Shown piece by piece: positions 26,101 through 32,967 of a stretch of DNA of 43,258 nucleotides. Positions within the stretch are counted from its first letter, which is position 1. Each line of letters starts with the position of its first letter. Location of the stretch: NCBI RefSeq assembly GCF_015207735.1, contig NZ_JADEWG010000047.1, positions 1-43,258 of the forward strand, written 5' to 3'. The translations under genes and the position numbers were made by a program. The stretch comes from [Phormidium] sp. LEGE 05292. GTDB lineage: Bacteria; Cyanobacteriota; Cyanobacteriia; Cyanobacteriales; Aerosakkonemataceae. The notes under the pieces were generated by a model that was not told the DNA's origin, did no database searches, and saw nothing but the letters and a program-made list of their open reading frames with translations.

Positions 26101-26547
26101 GTCAGTTTTAGTCCCGATGGACAAGTAATTGCCACTGCTGGAGATGATGGGACAATTCGACTTTGGAATCGTTCCGGTAAGCTGTTGGAACAGTTTAATT
26201 CCCATCAAAGTGAAGTGAGAAGTCTGAGTTTTAGCCCTGATGGAAAACGCCTTGCTACTGCTGGCGCTGATGGTACAGTGAAGTTATGGTTTATTTCTGG
26301 TAAACCCCCTAGACAGTTATTAGCTAATTACAAAGTTTACGATCCGGGGGAAGTTTTGGCTGTAAGTTTTAGTTCTGATGGCAAGCATCTTGCTGCTGCT
26401 GGATCTGATATTAGCAAAATTCGCTGGTGGCGTGTGCAAGGATTAGATGAATTGTTGCAACGGGGATGTGTGTGGTTAAAAGATTATTTAGCTACTCATC
26501 AAGAAGCACGAAAACAACTTACTGTTTGTCATAGTTCTGGTAATTAG
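23158..26547 (+). CDS. AAA-like ATPase with membrane segment and 13 WD40 repeats
   Basis: This 1129-residue protein begins with an AAA-like (AAA_35) domain, with P-loop SSRQMGKSSLQLRT near residue 55 and Walker B IVIFVDEIDSVLSL near 155. A charged coiled-coil (RKEVQKALEAEREANQ, about 420-450) is followed by one hydrophobic segment (LAALAAISAVAATLVL, about 456-476). From about 552 to 1100 there are 13 WD40 repeats of the form VxSVSFSPDGKxIATAGxDG, enough for two propellers. The AAA domain resembles the one in the upstream TIR protein. Such proteins are multi-copy in cyanobacteria. The role is unknown, likely a membrane-tethered signalling scaffold. The highly similar repeats suggest recent internal expansion. 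Confidence 0.9.
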   Translation: MRINFNSPDFSCPYNYKYQVGGSLPPNAPTYVKRQADEDFYQSLKSGKFCYVLSSRQMGKSSLQLRTMRRLEAQEIACASIDLSEIGNWNVNQSQWYAGIVYSLVNSFNLFDRIDLRSWWREHEFLSPLQRFSEFIERLLLVEITQDIVIFVDEIDSVLSLSFPIDDFFIFIRSCFNKRADKPEYRRLTFALLGVATPSDLIKDKSRTPFNIGQAIHLKGFQLDEVQPLAVGLAARVSHPEVVLPEILSWTGGQPFLTQKLCYLVANGDGELGIEELVRSQIIENWESNDEPKHLRTIIERIFRSERNTSRLLGLYQQVLQQGEITVDHSLEQTELQLSGLVIKEQNKLVIANRIYGRIFNQDWVENALVNLRPYAEALTAWLASDCQDESRLLRGRALQNALEWAAEKKLSDRDYQFLTASQELERKEVQKALEAEREANQILATAQQKANQTIKRGLAALAAISAVAATLVLNAGTTIKQAREGSKLEWEGISALRQYESEEKEIESLLLAMQAGQDLKSLSNKQALLQEYPAISPIYSLQTILDKINQRHQFKGHQGVVWRVNFSPDGKYIASADDDGIVKIWQRTGLNVAKLKGHRGEVFDVSFSPDGKQIATAGGDGTVRLWNKEGKLLFSMPSHAGKVWSVSFSPDGKAIASAGEDGIIRIWNHLGKLVTQFNSEQNQIWSIRFNSNQQLATVGEDGTVRLWNQSGKLLHKLTSNTSKIRNLSFSPKGDYIATGEEDGTIRVWQQQGKQIAQINSYQSKVTSISFSPNGKQLATGGADGTVRLWDFSGKQLAKSYSHQGQILSLSFSSDGKEIASGGDDGIVRLWQFWQRGVSRSVLQGGQMLKNESEELWRVSFSSDGKQIATAGVDGKVKLWDWSGKQLAQFKSNQSRVLSLSFSPDRQKIVTAGADGKVEIWHRQGFRLTEFKSDQGRVWSVSFSPDGEVVATAGDNGTVRFWNLFGEPLTKFNSHQNQVWSVSFSPDGQVIATAGDDGTIRLWNRSGKLLEQFNSHQSEVRSLSFSPDGKRLATAGADGTVKLWFISGKPPRQLLANYKVYDPGEVLAVSFSSDGKHLAAAGSDISKIRWWRVQGLDELLQRGCVWLKDYLATHQEARKQLTVCHSSGN

Positions 26548-26648
26548 ATTTGAGATTCAACGAATGAACAAGCTCAAAGCTGTCTACGAGTCTGTCAGAT
26601 GTGTTTACCCAAAGAATCTATTTCTTCAATTAAATTCTCAAGCGTAAT

Positions 26649-27842
26649 ATGAAACTTAGCCTTTGCACGATCGCCAAAAATGAATCACAATCCTTACCAA
26701 AATGCCTAGAAAGCGTCCAAAATGTAGTTGATGAAATCATAGTTTTAGATACAGGTTCTACCGATAAAACACCGGAAATCGCTCAAAATTTCGGAGCAAA
26801 AGTTTATCATTTGCAATGGTGTAATGACTTTTCGGTATCGCGAAATGAAGCTTTAAAATATGTGCAATGTGACTGGGTTTTAGTTTTGGATGCTGATGAA
26901 GTTTTAAAACCAGAAATTGTTCCCCAGTTAAAACAAGTAATTCAGCAAACTAACCTTTTAGTGGTGAATTTAGTAAGACAAGAAATAGATGCGAAACAAA
27001 CACCTTATTCTTTAGTTTCTCGGTTATTTCGCAAACATCCAGAGGTGTATTTTTCTCGTCCTTATCATGCCATGATTGATGATAGTGTAAGTTTGCTTTT
27101 GCAGAAAGAACCGCAGTGGCAAATTGGTAGTTTATCAGATGTGGCTATTTTACATTATGGCTATGAACCTGGGGCGATCGCATCCCGCAACAAATTCCAA
27201 ACCGCAAAAACTACAATGGAAGGTTATCTAAACCAGCATCCCAACGACCCTTATGTTTGCAATAAATTAGGAGCATTATATTTAGAAATTGGTGAAACAG
27301 CAAAGGGTATAGAACTTTTACAACGTGGGTTAACTGCTAATTCCATAGATGCAGGTATACTTTATGAGTTACACTATCATTTGGGTATTGCTTACGAGTC
27401 TTTACAACAACTGAATTTCGCAGAGTCGCATTATCAAACTGCTACACAATTGGATATTTTACCACAATTAAAGTTAGGTGCTTTCATTAATTTAGGGAAT
27501 GTTCTTAAAGCAACAAATCAACTAGCGGCGGCGCAGGAAGCTTATGTAAGTGCGATCGCAATCGATCAAAACTTTGCTGTTGGTTATTATAATTTGGGGA
27601 TGTTGTTAAAGCAGGTGGGTAGGTTTACAGATGCGATCGCACTTTACCAACAAGCAATTAAACTAAATCCCAATTATGCTGAAGCTTATCAAAATTTAGG
27701 AGTTGTTTTCCTGAAAGTTGGTAATGTTGCTGAGAGTTTGGTAGCTTTTAAAAGAGCGATCGAACTTCACCAAACAAATAACCCCAGCGAAGCAGCAAGA
27801 CTTCGCCAAGGATTAAAAGAAATGGGACTTGGAGATTTATGA
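26649..27842 (+). CDS. Family 2 glycosyltransferase with C-terminal TPR repeats
   Basis: A 397-residue cytoplasmic protein. The GT-A catalytic domain (about 1-190) opens with LSLCTIAKNESQSLPKCLES and contains LDTGSTDKT and the metal-binding VLVLDADEV. About five TPR repeats follow (for example GYYNLGMLLKQVGRFTDAIA and AYQNLGVVFLKVGNVAESLV). This glycosyltransferase/TPR fusion is common in cyanobacteria and Gram-positives and may modify proteins or glycans. The substrate is unknown. It starts 101 bp after the WD40 gene on the same strand and ends against a palindrome shared with the convergent carboxypeptidase gene. Confidence 0.9.
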   Translation: MKLSLCTIAKNESQSLPKCLESVQNVVDEIIVLDTGSTDKTPEIAQNFGAKVYHLQWCNDFSVSRNEALKYVQCDWVLVLDADEVLKPEIVPQLKQVIQQTNLLVVNLVRQEIDAKQTPYSLVSRLFRKHPEVYFSRPYHAMIDDSVSLLLQKEPQWQIGSLSDVAILHYGYEPGAIASRNKFQTAKTTMEGYLNQHPNDPYVCNKLGALYLEIGETAKGIELLQRGLTANSIDAGILYELHYHLGIAYESLQQLNFAESHYQTATQLDILPQLKLGAFINLGNVLKATNQLAAAQEAYVSAIAIDQNFAVGYYNLGMLLKQVGRFTDAIALYQQAIKLNPNYAEAYQNLGVVFLKVGNVAESLVAFKRAIELHQTNNPSEAARLRQGLKEMGLGDL

Positions 27843-27846
27843 ATTT

Positions 27847-27914
27847 GTAGGGGCGGGTTTAGCAGATAATACTGTAATCACAGCAGAAGAATTAACAACA
27901 AAACCCGCCCTGAC
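27847..27914. repeat. Palindrome with GGGCGGGTTT arms, between convergent genes
   Basis: GTAGGGGCGGGTTT at 27847-27860 pairs with AAACCCGCCC at 27901-27910 around a 40-base centre. The same GTAGGGGCGGGT core is in the element at 3824-3946. Its position between two convergent genes would let it stop transcription from both sides. Confidence 0.6.
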
Positions 27915-27956
27915 AGAATTTTTTTCTCCTCTGCCCCTCTGCCCCTCTGCTCCCTT

Positions 27957-29309
27957 TCACTCCTTCACTACTTCATTTCGAGACATTTGATCTTCAGGTT
28001 TTTGAGTTGGCGTTAACTCCGAAGGTAGAGAGTCAACTACTCCCCATTGATTAACTAAATTGTTTAAAAGTAACTCTTGTTGAGTGCGGAAACCTGTTAA
28101 ATTTGCTCCTCCATTCATAATAGCAAACCAGACAATTCCCTTGTCTTTTGTTGGTAAAGCACCTGCTAAAGCACTGACAGTATTTAAAGTACCTGACTTC
28201 ACCACCGACATTTGAGGAATTTTGCGTTCATCCAAAATACTTTTATCCTGTCCTACCACTGTCAGCACATCGCCAACAGTCATATTTAATGGTTTTAAAT
28301 AGCGGTCAATTGCCAAAAACAAAGCTACTACTGCACGGGGAGAAATCTTATTTAATTCACTCAAACCAGAACCATTAACTAATTTAATTTCTGCTTGTGG
28401 AACATTAGCAATAGTCGCAGCTTTTTTCTCTACTTGTTTAGCGCCACCAACAGAATCAGCAATCATTTCCGCCATTTTATTATTACTGTACCGATTCATT
28501 TTTTTCAACAAATCGGCAAGAGTCGGGGAGTAATGACGCACTAAAACTTTAGCATTACTCGGCTGTACCGGAACTACTTTGACTTTACCATCAATTATTA
28601 CTTGTGGTCGAGGAGTACCGGGAGGCAAAGTTTGATACTGAGTTAACGCTTGGGGTGTCCAAAGTTGAGAATTCATCCCTACTTTTAACAAAGTTCCTGA
28701 TTTTAAAGGGTCATATTCATAATTCATGTAAAACTTGCCACTAATGACCAAGTTTCCCTTAACTCGCTTGATGCCTAACTCATTTAAAAGATTACCTAAA
28801 GCAAATGCTTCTTCCCAAATAAAGAAAGGATCTTTGTTTCCTTGAATGACTAAATCACCCTCTAGGGTACTATTCTGAATCGGGCCAGTTGTGCTAATTG
28901 TAGTCACAAACCGATGATTCGGGCTAAAGGTAGAAAGTGCTACCAAACTTGTAGCTACCTTAGTAATTGAAGCGGCGGGTAAAGGTGTTGTACCTTGGTG
29001 ATTTGCTAACAAACTATCGCTTGTTTGTACCCATACTCCTTGACTTTTTTTGGTAAACCCTTTAACCGCTAAACCACTGAGATATTGATTTATTTTTAGT
29101 TGTTCTGCGGGCTTGGGATTAATAGCAGCTAGAGTTAATTTGGTAGCTGAAACTGAAATAGCTGGTTCTGTCGTAGCATCTTTTAAAGCGTTCACTTGCG
29201 GCGTAGCAGTATTAGATACAGCTGGAGGATAAATATTAGAGGAACATCCAGCAGCCGCAGTCAGTAGAGTTACAGCTAGGGTAGCAGTCAAACGTCGGGT
29301 TTCTAGCAT
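27957..29309 (-). CDS. dacB: D-alanyl-D-alanine carboxypeptidase (peptidase S13, PBP4-like)
   Basis: This 450-residue envelope protein trims or cleaves peptidoglycan cross-bridges. A signal sequence ending LLTAAAGCSSN could be a lipobox with lipidated cysteine, though the -3 residue is not canonical. The three penicillin-binding motifs are present: SITK (in PAASITKVATSL), SNN (in RYSNNKMAEMIAD) and KSG (in VVKSGTLNTVSALAG). DacB-type features such as GDLVIQGNKDPFF are seen. Length fits the family, which carries an inserted domain between the first two motifs. It faces away from the small ORFs at 29430-29858. Confidence 0.92.
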   Translation of the reverse strand: MLETRRLTATLAVTLLTAAAGCSSNIYPPAVSNTATPQVNALKDATTEPAISVSATKLTLAAINPKPAEQLKINQYLSGLAVKGFTKKSQGVWVQTSDSLLANHQGTTPLPAASITKVATSLVALSTFSPNHRFVTTISTTGPIQNSTLEGDLVIQGNKDPFFIWEEAFALGNLLNELGIKRVKGNLVISGKFYMNYEYDPLKSGTLLKVGMNSQLWTPQALTQYQTLPPGTPRPQVIIDGKVKVVPVQPSNAKVLVRHYSPTLADLLKKMNRYSNNKMAEMIADSVGGAKQVEKKAATIANVPQAEIKLVNGSGLSELNKISPRAVVALFLAIDRYLKPLNMTVGDVLTVVGQDKSILDERKIPQMSVVKSGTLNTVSALAGALPTKDKGIVWFAIMNGGANLTGFRTQQELLLNNLVNQWGVVDSLPSELTPTQKPEDQMSRNEVVKE

Positions 29310-29429
29310 CTATTGTCTCAACAGAAAGTCTGCAAGGATATCATCAAACTTTTCTGGCTGTAGGTCAAGTTTAGGGGAAGAATTTCTCTCAAACCAACTA
29401 GTCTCTGAGAAATTTCCCAAAAAAACCGG

Positions 29430-29627
29430 ATGAAATCTCTTACTAGGAGAATTCTGGATCATCAATCTAGCATTTACCGATCGCCATCAGTTAACCAGTT
29501 TTCTAACCGTCTACTGCCTAGCCTAAACGCAAGCTACCAGCAAGTTGTTTTCTCCAAGACTTTACCTAGACAATCAAAATACTGGTTACTCAACAATTCA
29601 ATTCCCGGTAATTTCCAGCTTTACTAA
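29430..29627 (+). CDS. Doubtful small ORF
   Basis: A 65-codon frame with ATG, no Shine-Dalgarno and no signal peptide or recognisable motif. It lies just upstream of the better-supported small ORF at 29661. It may be chance. Confidence 0.2.
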   Translation: MKSLTRRILDHQSSIYRSPSVNQFSNRLLPSLNASYQQVVFSKTLPRQSKYWLLNNSIPGNFQLY

Positions 29628-29660
29628 AATCAAATACAGAAAAATACAGGAGGCTCAATT

Positions 29661-29858
29661 ATGGAATCTTTAGCTCATATCCATATCACTTTAGAATATG
29701 AAAACTCTTTACAAGCCGAATCTAAAAATAAACAATTGGCTTATCAATATCAATTAAAAAATCCGCCGATAAAAGTCTATCTATTTCAGAATGGGTGGCT
29801 ATTCAACTTATTCACAGCCTTATTCCCAAGACAAAACAAAAAACTATTCAATAATTAA
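29661..29858 (+). CDS. Small protein of unknown function (65 residues)
   Basis: The frame encodes 65 residues beginning MESLAHIHITLEYENSLQAE and ending with a basic tail RQNKKLF. A perfect AGGAGG (29648-29653) sits seven bases before the ATG, the best ribosome-binding site nearby, which argues for translation. A hydrophobic patch WLFNLFTALF may form an amphipathic helix. No family is recognised. It ends immediately before the nested palindrome at 29863-30149. Confidence 0.45.
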   Translation: MESLAHIHITLEYENSLQAESKNKQLAYQYQLKNPPIKVYLFQNGWLFNLFTALFPRQNKKLFNN

Positions 29859-29862
29859 TATT

Positions 29863-30149
29863 AACTCAAGTTGCTACTTACTAACGTGGTGATAGGTAGT
29901 GGATAGTGGGTAGTAGGTAGTAGGAATCCCATTACCTATTACCTACTAACTCAAGTTGCTAGTTACAAATCTGACTCTTTCTTAGCCCCCCTTAATAAGG
30001 GGGGTTGGGGGGATCTAAACCTAGTAATCACACCCTTAGATCCCCCCTCCGCCCCCCTTACAAAGGGGGGAACTGGAAAGAATTGATAACTAGCAACTTG
30101 CGTTACTACCTACTACCTACCTCAATTTAATAACTAGCAACTTGCGTTA
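29863..30149. repeat. Large nested palindrome
   Basis: Outer arms AACTCAAGTTGCTACTTA (29863) and TAACTAGCAACTTGCGTTA (30131) enclose mirror-image TACTACC tandem repeats. Inside those are inner perfect 14-bp arms CAAGTTGCTAGTTA (29952-29965) and TAACTAGCAACTTG (30087-30100). The core pairs AGGGGGGTTGGGGGGATCTA with its C-rich partner (29986-30018 and 30036-30070). Three nested palindromic layers, no coding capacity. It fits repeated insertion of short elements or arm duplication. Confidence 0.75.
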
Positions 30150-30207
30150 TTAGTACAAGAATGTATTATGCTATGCTAAATCAATCTATAAGTATCGGCA
30201 TAACTTA

Positions 30208-30948
30208 ATGAGTGAAAATTCGGCATTTCCCAGTCATAATCTAGTTTTTCCAGGAGAGGTTTTTCCGAATCCGGCTGATTTCGATCGGGGAATTCGCCAA
30301 TTATTGCGAAAATATGATGAAATGCTTGAGATTTTGGTGAGGTGTATTCCAGCAAATGTCGATCGCATTTTAGAACTTGGTTGTGGGACAGGCGAATTAA
30401 GTTTAAAATTACTTAATCGCTTTCCTACAGCTCAAATTACAGCCGTCGATTACGCACCACGAATGCTGCAATATGCACAAGAAAAAATTCGGTTAGCTGG
30501 TTATGCAGAAAAATGGATTGCTAAAGAAGCAGATTTTGGAGAATGGGCAAATAATTCCCAAACAGCTAATATTGGTAGCGAATTCGATGCCTGTGTTTCT
30601 TCCTTAGCAATTCATCATCTTACCGATGAAATGAAATTAAAATTATTTCAACAAATTCGCAAAAGTCTTAATCCGGGCGGAGTTTTTTGGAATGCAGACC
30701 CAATTTTACCAGAATCGGAATTAATGAAAGCTGTTTACCAAACGGCTAGGGAAGAATGGGCGATCGAACAAGGAAGTACTTTAGCACAAATTCGCTCTCA
30801 AGTTGGTCAGAGTGTACCTTACGGATATTCTAGCCCCGATCAATTAGCAACATTAGATATACAGCTACAAATGCTGAAAAAATCGGGATTTGACGGCGTA
30901 GCTGTACCTTGGAAGTATTATAACTTGGCCGTATTTGGCGGAAATTGA
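30208..30948 (+). CDS. Class I SAM-dependent methyltransferase
   Basis: This 246-residue protein has methyltransferase motif I ILELGCGTGELSLKLL (about 50-66). Motif II-like ITAVDYAPRMLQYAQ follows, then a motif IV region FDACVSSLAIHHLTDEMKLK and the post-motif PGGVFWNADPILPES. The fold is clear but the substrate is not. The 'LAIHHL' form is common in UbiE-like and small-molecule methyltransferases. It stands alone downstream of the nested palindrome. Confidence 0.88.
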   Translation: MSENSAFPSHNLVFPGEVFPNPADFDRGIRQLLRKYDEMLEILVRCIPANVDRILELGCGTGELSLKLLNRFPTAQITAVDYAPRMLQYAQEKIRLAGYAEKWIAKEADFGEWANNSQTANIGSEFDACVSSLAIHHLTDEMKLKLFQQIRKSLNPGGVFWNADPILPESELMKAVYQTAREEWAIEQGSTLAQIRSQVGQSVPYGYSSPDQLATLDIQLQMLKKSGFDGVAVPWKYYNLAVFGGN

Positions 30949-31323
30949 AAACTTTTAGGGTTAAAACAAAATTCAGATAATTAATTTAAAGTTAAAAATT
31001 CCTTAAATTATCTTTATTTAAAATTGTAAAGCCTCAATTATTGAAGAATTCTCAAGAGAAATTCCGTGAAATTTCTCAAGCCAAAGAGAAAAAAGCAGTA
31101 GTACTATAGAACAGCATTGTTCATCTCTAGATCTTCACTATTGATGATTACTAATCGACATAGAGATGAATTTAAACATAAGAATCTACAACTGTGTTAC
31201 AATCCAGTTTTTGTAAGAATTCAGAGCCTTAAGTCAAAAAATAGTTCTTTTGGCTGTGGCAGAGTGACTGATAATATTACTAAAATTTCCTAGCGGCATC
31301 TAGTCAATTATATAGAGGGGCAG
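30949..31323. other. Upstream region of the RND operon
   Basis: AT-rich 375-bp gap. It contains an inverted repeat, TTCATCTCTA (31120-31129) and TAGAGATGAA (31161-31170), which may be a regulator binding region or a stem-loop. No gene is seen. Confidence 0.5.
31120..31170. promoter_or_regulatory. Inverted repeat upstream of the efflux operon
   Basis: Perfect 10-bp arms TTCATCTCTA and TAGAGATGAA are spaced by 31 bases, about 150 bp before the adaptor gene. An operator for an efflux regulator or a leader stem-loop are both possible. No regulator gene is adjacent. Confidence 0.3.
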
Positions 31324-32847
31324 ATGAATACCGAAAATACCGAACAGCGCAGCAGTAGTGAACAGTTGCCAAATATAAAAGTACTGCCTGTAGAGAAAAA
31401 AGACGATCGCCAAGACTACTTAGAAAATTACCAAGAAGAAGAAATTTCCACATTCGATACTTCTGCCTCTAAACCCAGCAAAAAATTTCTCCGCATATTA
31501 GGAATTTTGTTCATGCTGTTGTTAGTTGGTGGCGGTGGATGGTTCGCTTACAATCGATTTTTCCAACCGGGAGGGGCAACACAAGCAGGCCCAGGTGGGC
31601 CAGGTGGCCCCGGTAAACCAGGTGGGCCAATGGCAATGCCAGTCAGGTTAGGAGAAGCACAACCAACAACCGTTGAAGAGAATTCGGAATATGTTGCGAG
31701 ATTGGAATCTCGGCAATCAGTAAGACCAAAACCGCAAGTTTCCGGTCAAATTACTAATATATTTGTTAAGCCGGGGCAGCGTGTCAGAGCAGGCGCACCG
31801 ATCATACAAATTAACCCTGCTGAACAAGCTGCATCCTTGCAAAGTCAACTAGCAGCAGTAGAATCAGCACGCTCTGAGTTGAAATTAGCACAGGCAGATG
31901 TTGCCAATGCTAAACAAAACCTGATCTCTAAACAAGCGCAAAAACAATCTATTTTGTCTAATTTGCAATTTCAACAGGGGGAATTTCGCAGATTTGCCCA
32001 ACTGCAAAGTCAAGGCGCTGTGACTAGACAAGCGTTAGATCAAAGACGACTGGATTTGCAAAAAGCACAAGCTGATGTAGCACAAATTGAAGCGGAAATT
32101 CGCGCTCAAGAAGCTGCTATTGCTAGAGCCGAGGCCAATATTACCAAACAAAACAGGTTAATTCAACAACAAGCAGCTGGAGCAACTGAACAACGAGTCA
32201 GGCTGAATTATTACACCATTAATGCGCCTTTTGTGGGTGTAATTGGCGATATTCCAGTAAAAGTCGGTGATTATGTGAGTTCTTCTAGCGAACTTTATAC
32301 GATCGCAGACAACAACACCCTACTAACCCAAATCAACGTTCCGGTAGAACTAGCCACCAGACTCCGCATGGGAATGCCAGTAAAAATCATCGACAATCAA
32401 GGTAAACCCGTACAAACAGGACAAATATCCTTCATTGCCCCCAATATTAACCCCCAAACCCAATCAATCCTCGTTAAAGCCAGCTTCGACAACTCAAATG
32501 GCTCACTGCGAACCGATCAATTTGTGCAAGCGAAAATAATCTGGGATACTCGTCCCGGAGTAGTGGTACCAGTTACCGCAATTTCCCGGCAAGGAGGACA
32601 AAATTTCGTTTTTGTTGTGGAAAAAGCACCCGACAAACCAGAAAATATGGTTGCTCGTCAAGTACCTGTAGAACTAGGCAAAATCACTGGTAATCAACAG
32701 GAAATCCTCAAAGGTTTGCAGCCAGGACAACAAATAGTCGTCGCCGGAATTTTGCAACTGCGAGACGGCGCTCCCATTATGCCTGAATCGCAAGCTCCTG
32801 GAGCAGGTGCGCCTGGGGGACAAGGTAATAAACCACCATCAAACTAG
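31324..32847 (+). CDS. RND efflux periplasmic adaptor (membrane fusion) protein
   Basis: This 507-residue protein links an inner-membrane RND pump to an outer-membrane channel. An unusually long cytoplasmic N-terminus (about 58 residues) precedes one membrane helix (LRILGILFMLLLVGGGGWFA). A collagen-like linker GPGGPGGPGKPGGPM follows. Next are a split lipoyl domain (VSGQITNIFVKPGQRVRAGA and INAPFVGVIGDIPVKVGDYV), an alpha-hairpin coiled coil (about 170-290), a beta-barrel and a C-terminal domain. The Gly/Pro-rich tail PGAGAPGGQG is also odd. The transporter gene follows 120 bp later; no outer-membrane channel gene is in the window. Confidence 0.93.
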   Translation: MNTENTEQRSSSEQLPNIKVLPVEKKDDRQDYLENYQEEEISTFDTSASKPSKKFLRILGILFMLLLVGGGGWFAYNRFFQPGGATQAGPGGPGGPGKPGGPMAMPVRLGEAQPTTVEENSEYVARLESRQSVRPKPQVSGQITNIFVKPGQRVRAGAPIIQINPAEQAASLQSQLAAVESARSELKLAQADVANAKQNLISKQAQKQSILSNLQFQQGEFRRFAQLQSQGAVTRQALDQRRLDLQKAQADVAQIEAEIRAQEAAIARAEANITKQNRLIQQQAAGATEQRVRLNYYTINAPFVGVIGDIPVKVGDYVSSSSELYTIADNNTLLTQINVPVELATRLRMGMPVKIIDNQGKPVQTGQISFIAPNINPQTQSILVKASFDNSNGSLRTDQFVQAKIIWDTRPGVVVPVTAISRQGGQNFVFVVEKAPDKPENMVARQVPVELGKITGNQQEILKGLQPGQQIVVAGILQLRDGAPIMPESQAPGAGAPGGQGNKPPSN

Positions 32848-32945
32848 TCATTAGTCATCGGTTATTAGTCATTAGTGAGTTTAATTTATAACCAATGACA
32901 AATGACCTTGGCGAAGCACTATATGACAAATGACCAATGACCAAT
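32848..32945. repeat. Short repeats between adaptor and transporter genes
   Basis: Tandem variants of ATTAGTCATT and ATGACCAATGACC fill this gap, as often seen in cyanobacterial operons. They push the two pump genes 120 bp apart. Confidence 0.55.
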
Positions 32946-32967
32946 CAGAAAAACCTGATTAAACTTC

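Noticed and set aside
26594-26612. CAGATGTGT near 26597 as an internal adapter junction
   Set aside because: Only about nine bases match the mosaic end and the rest diverges, so a chimeric join is not supported.
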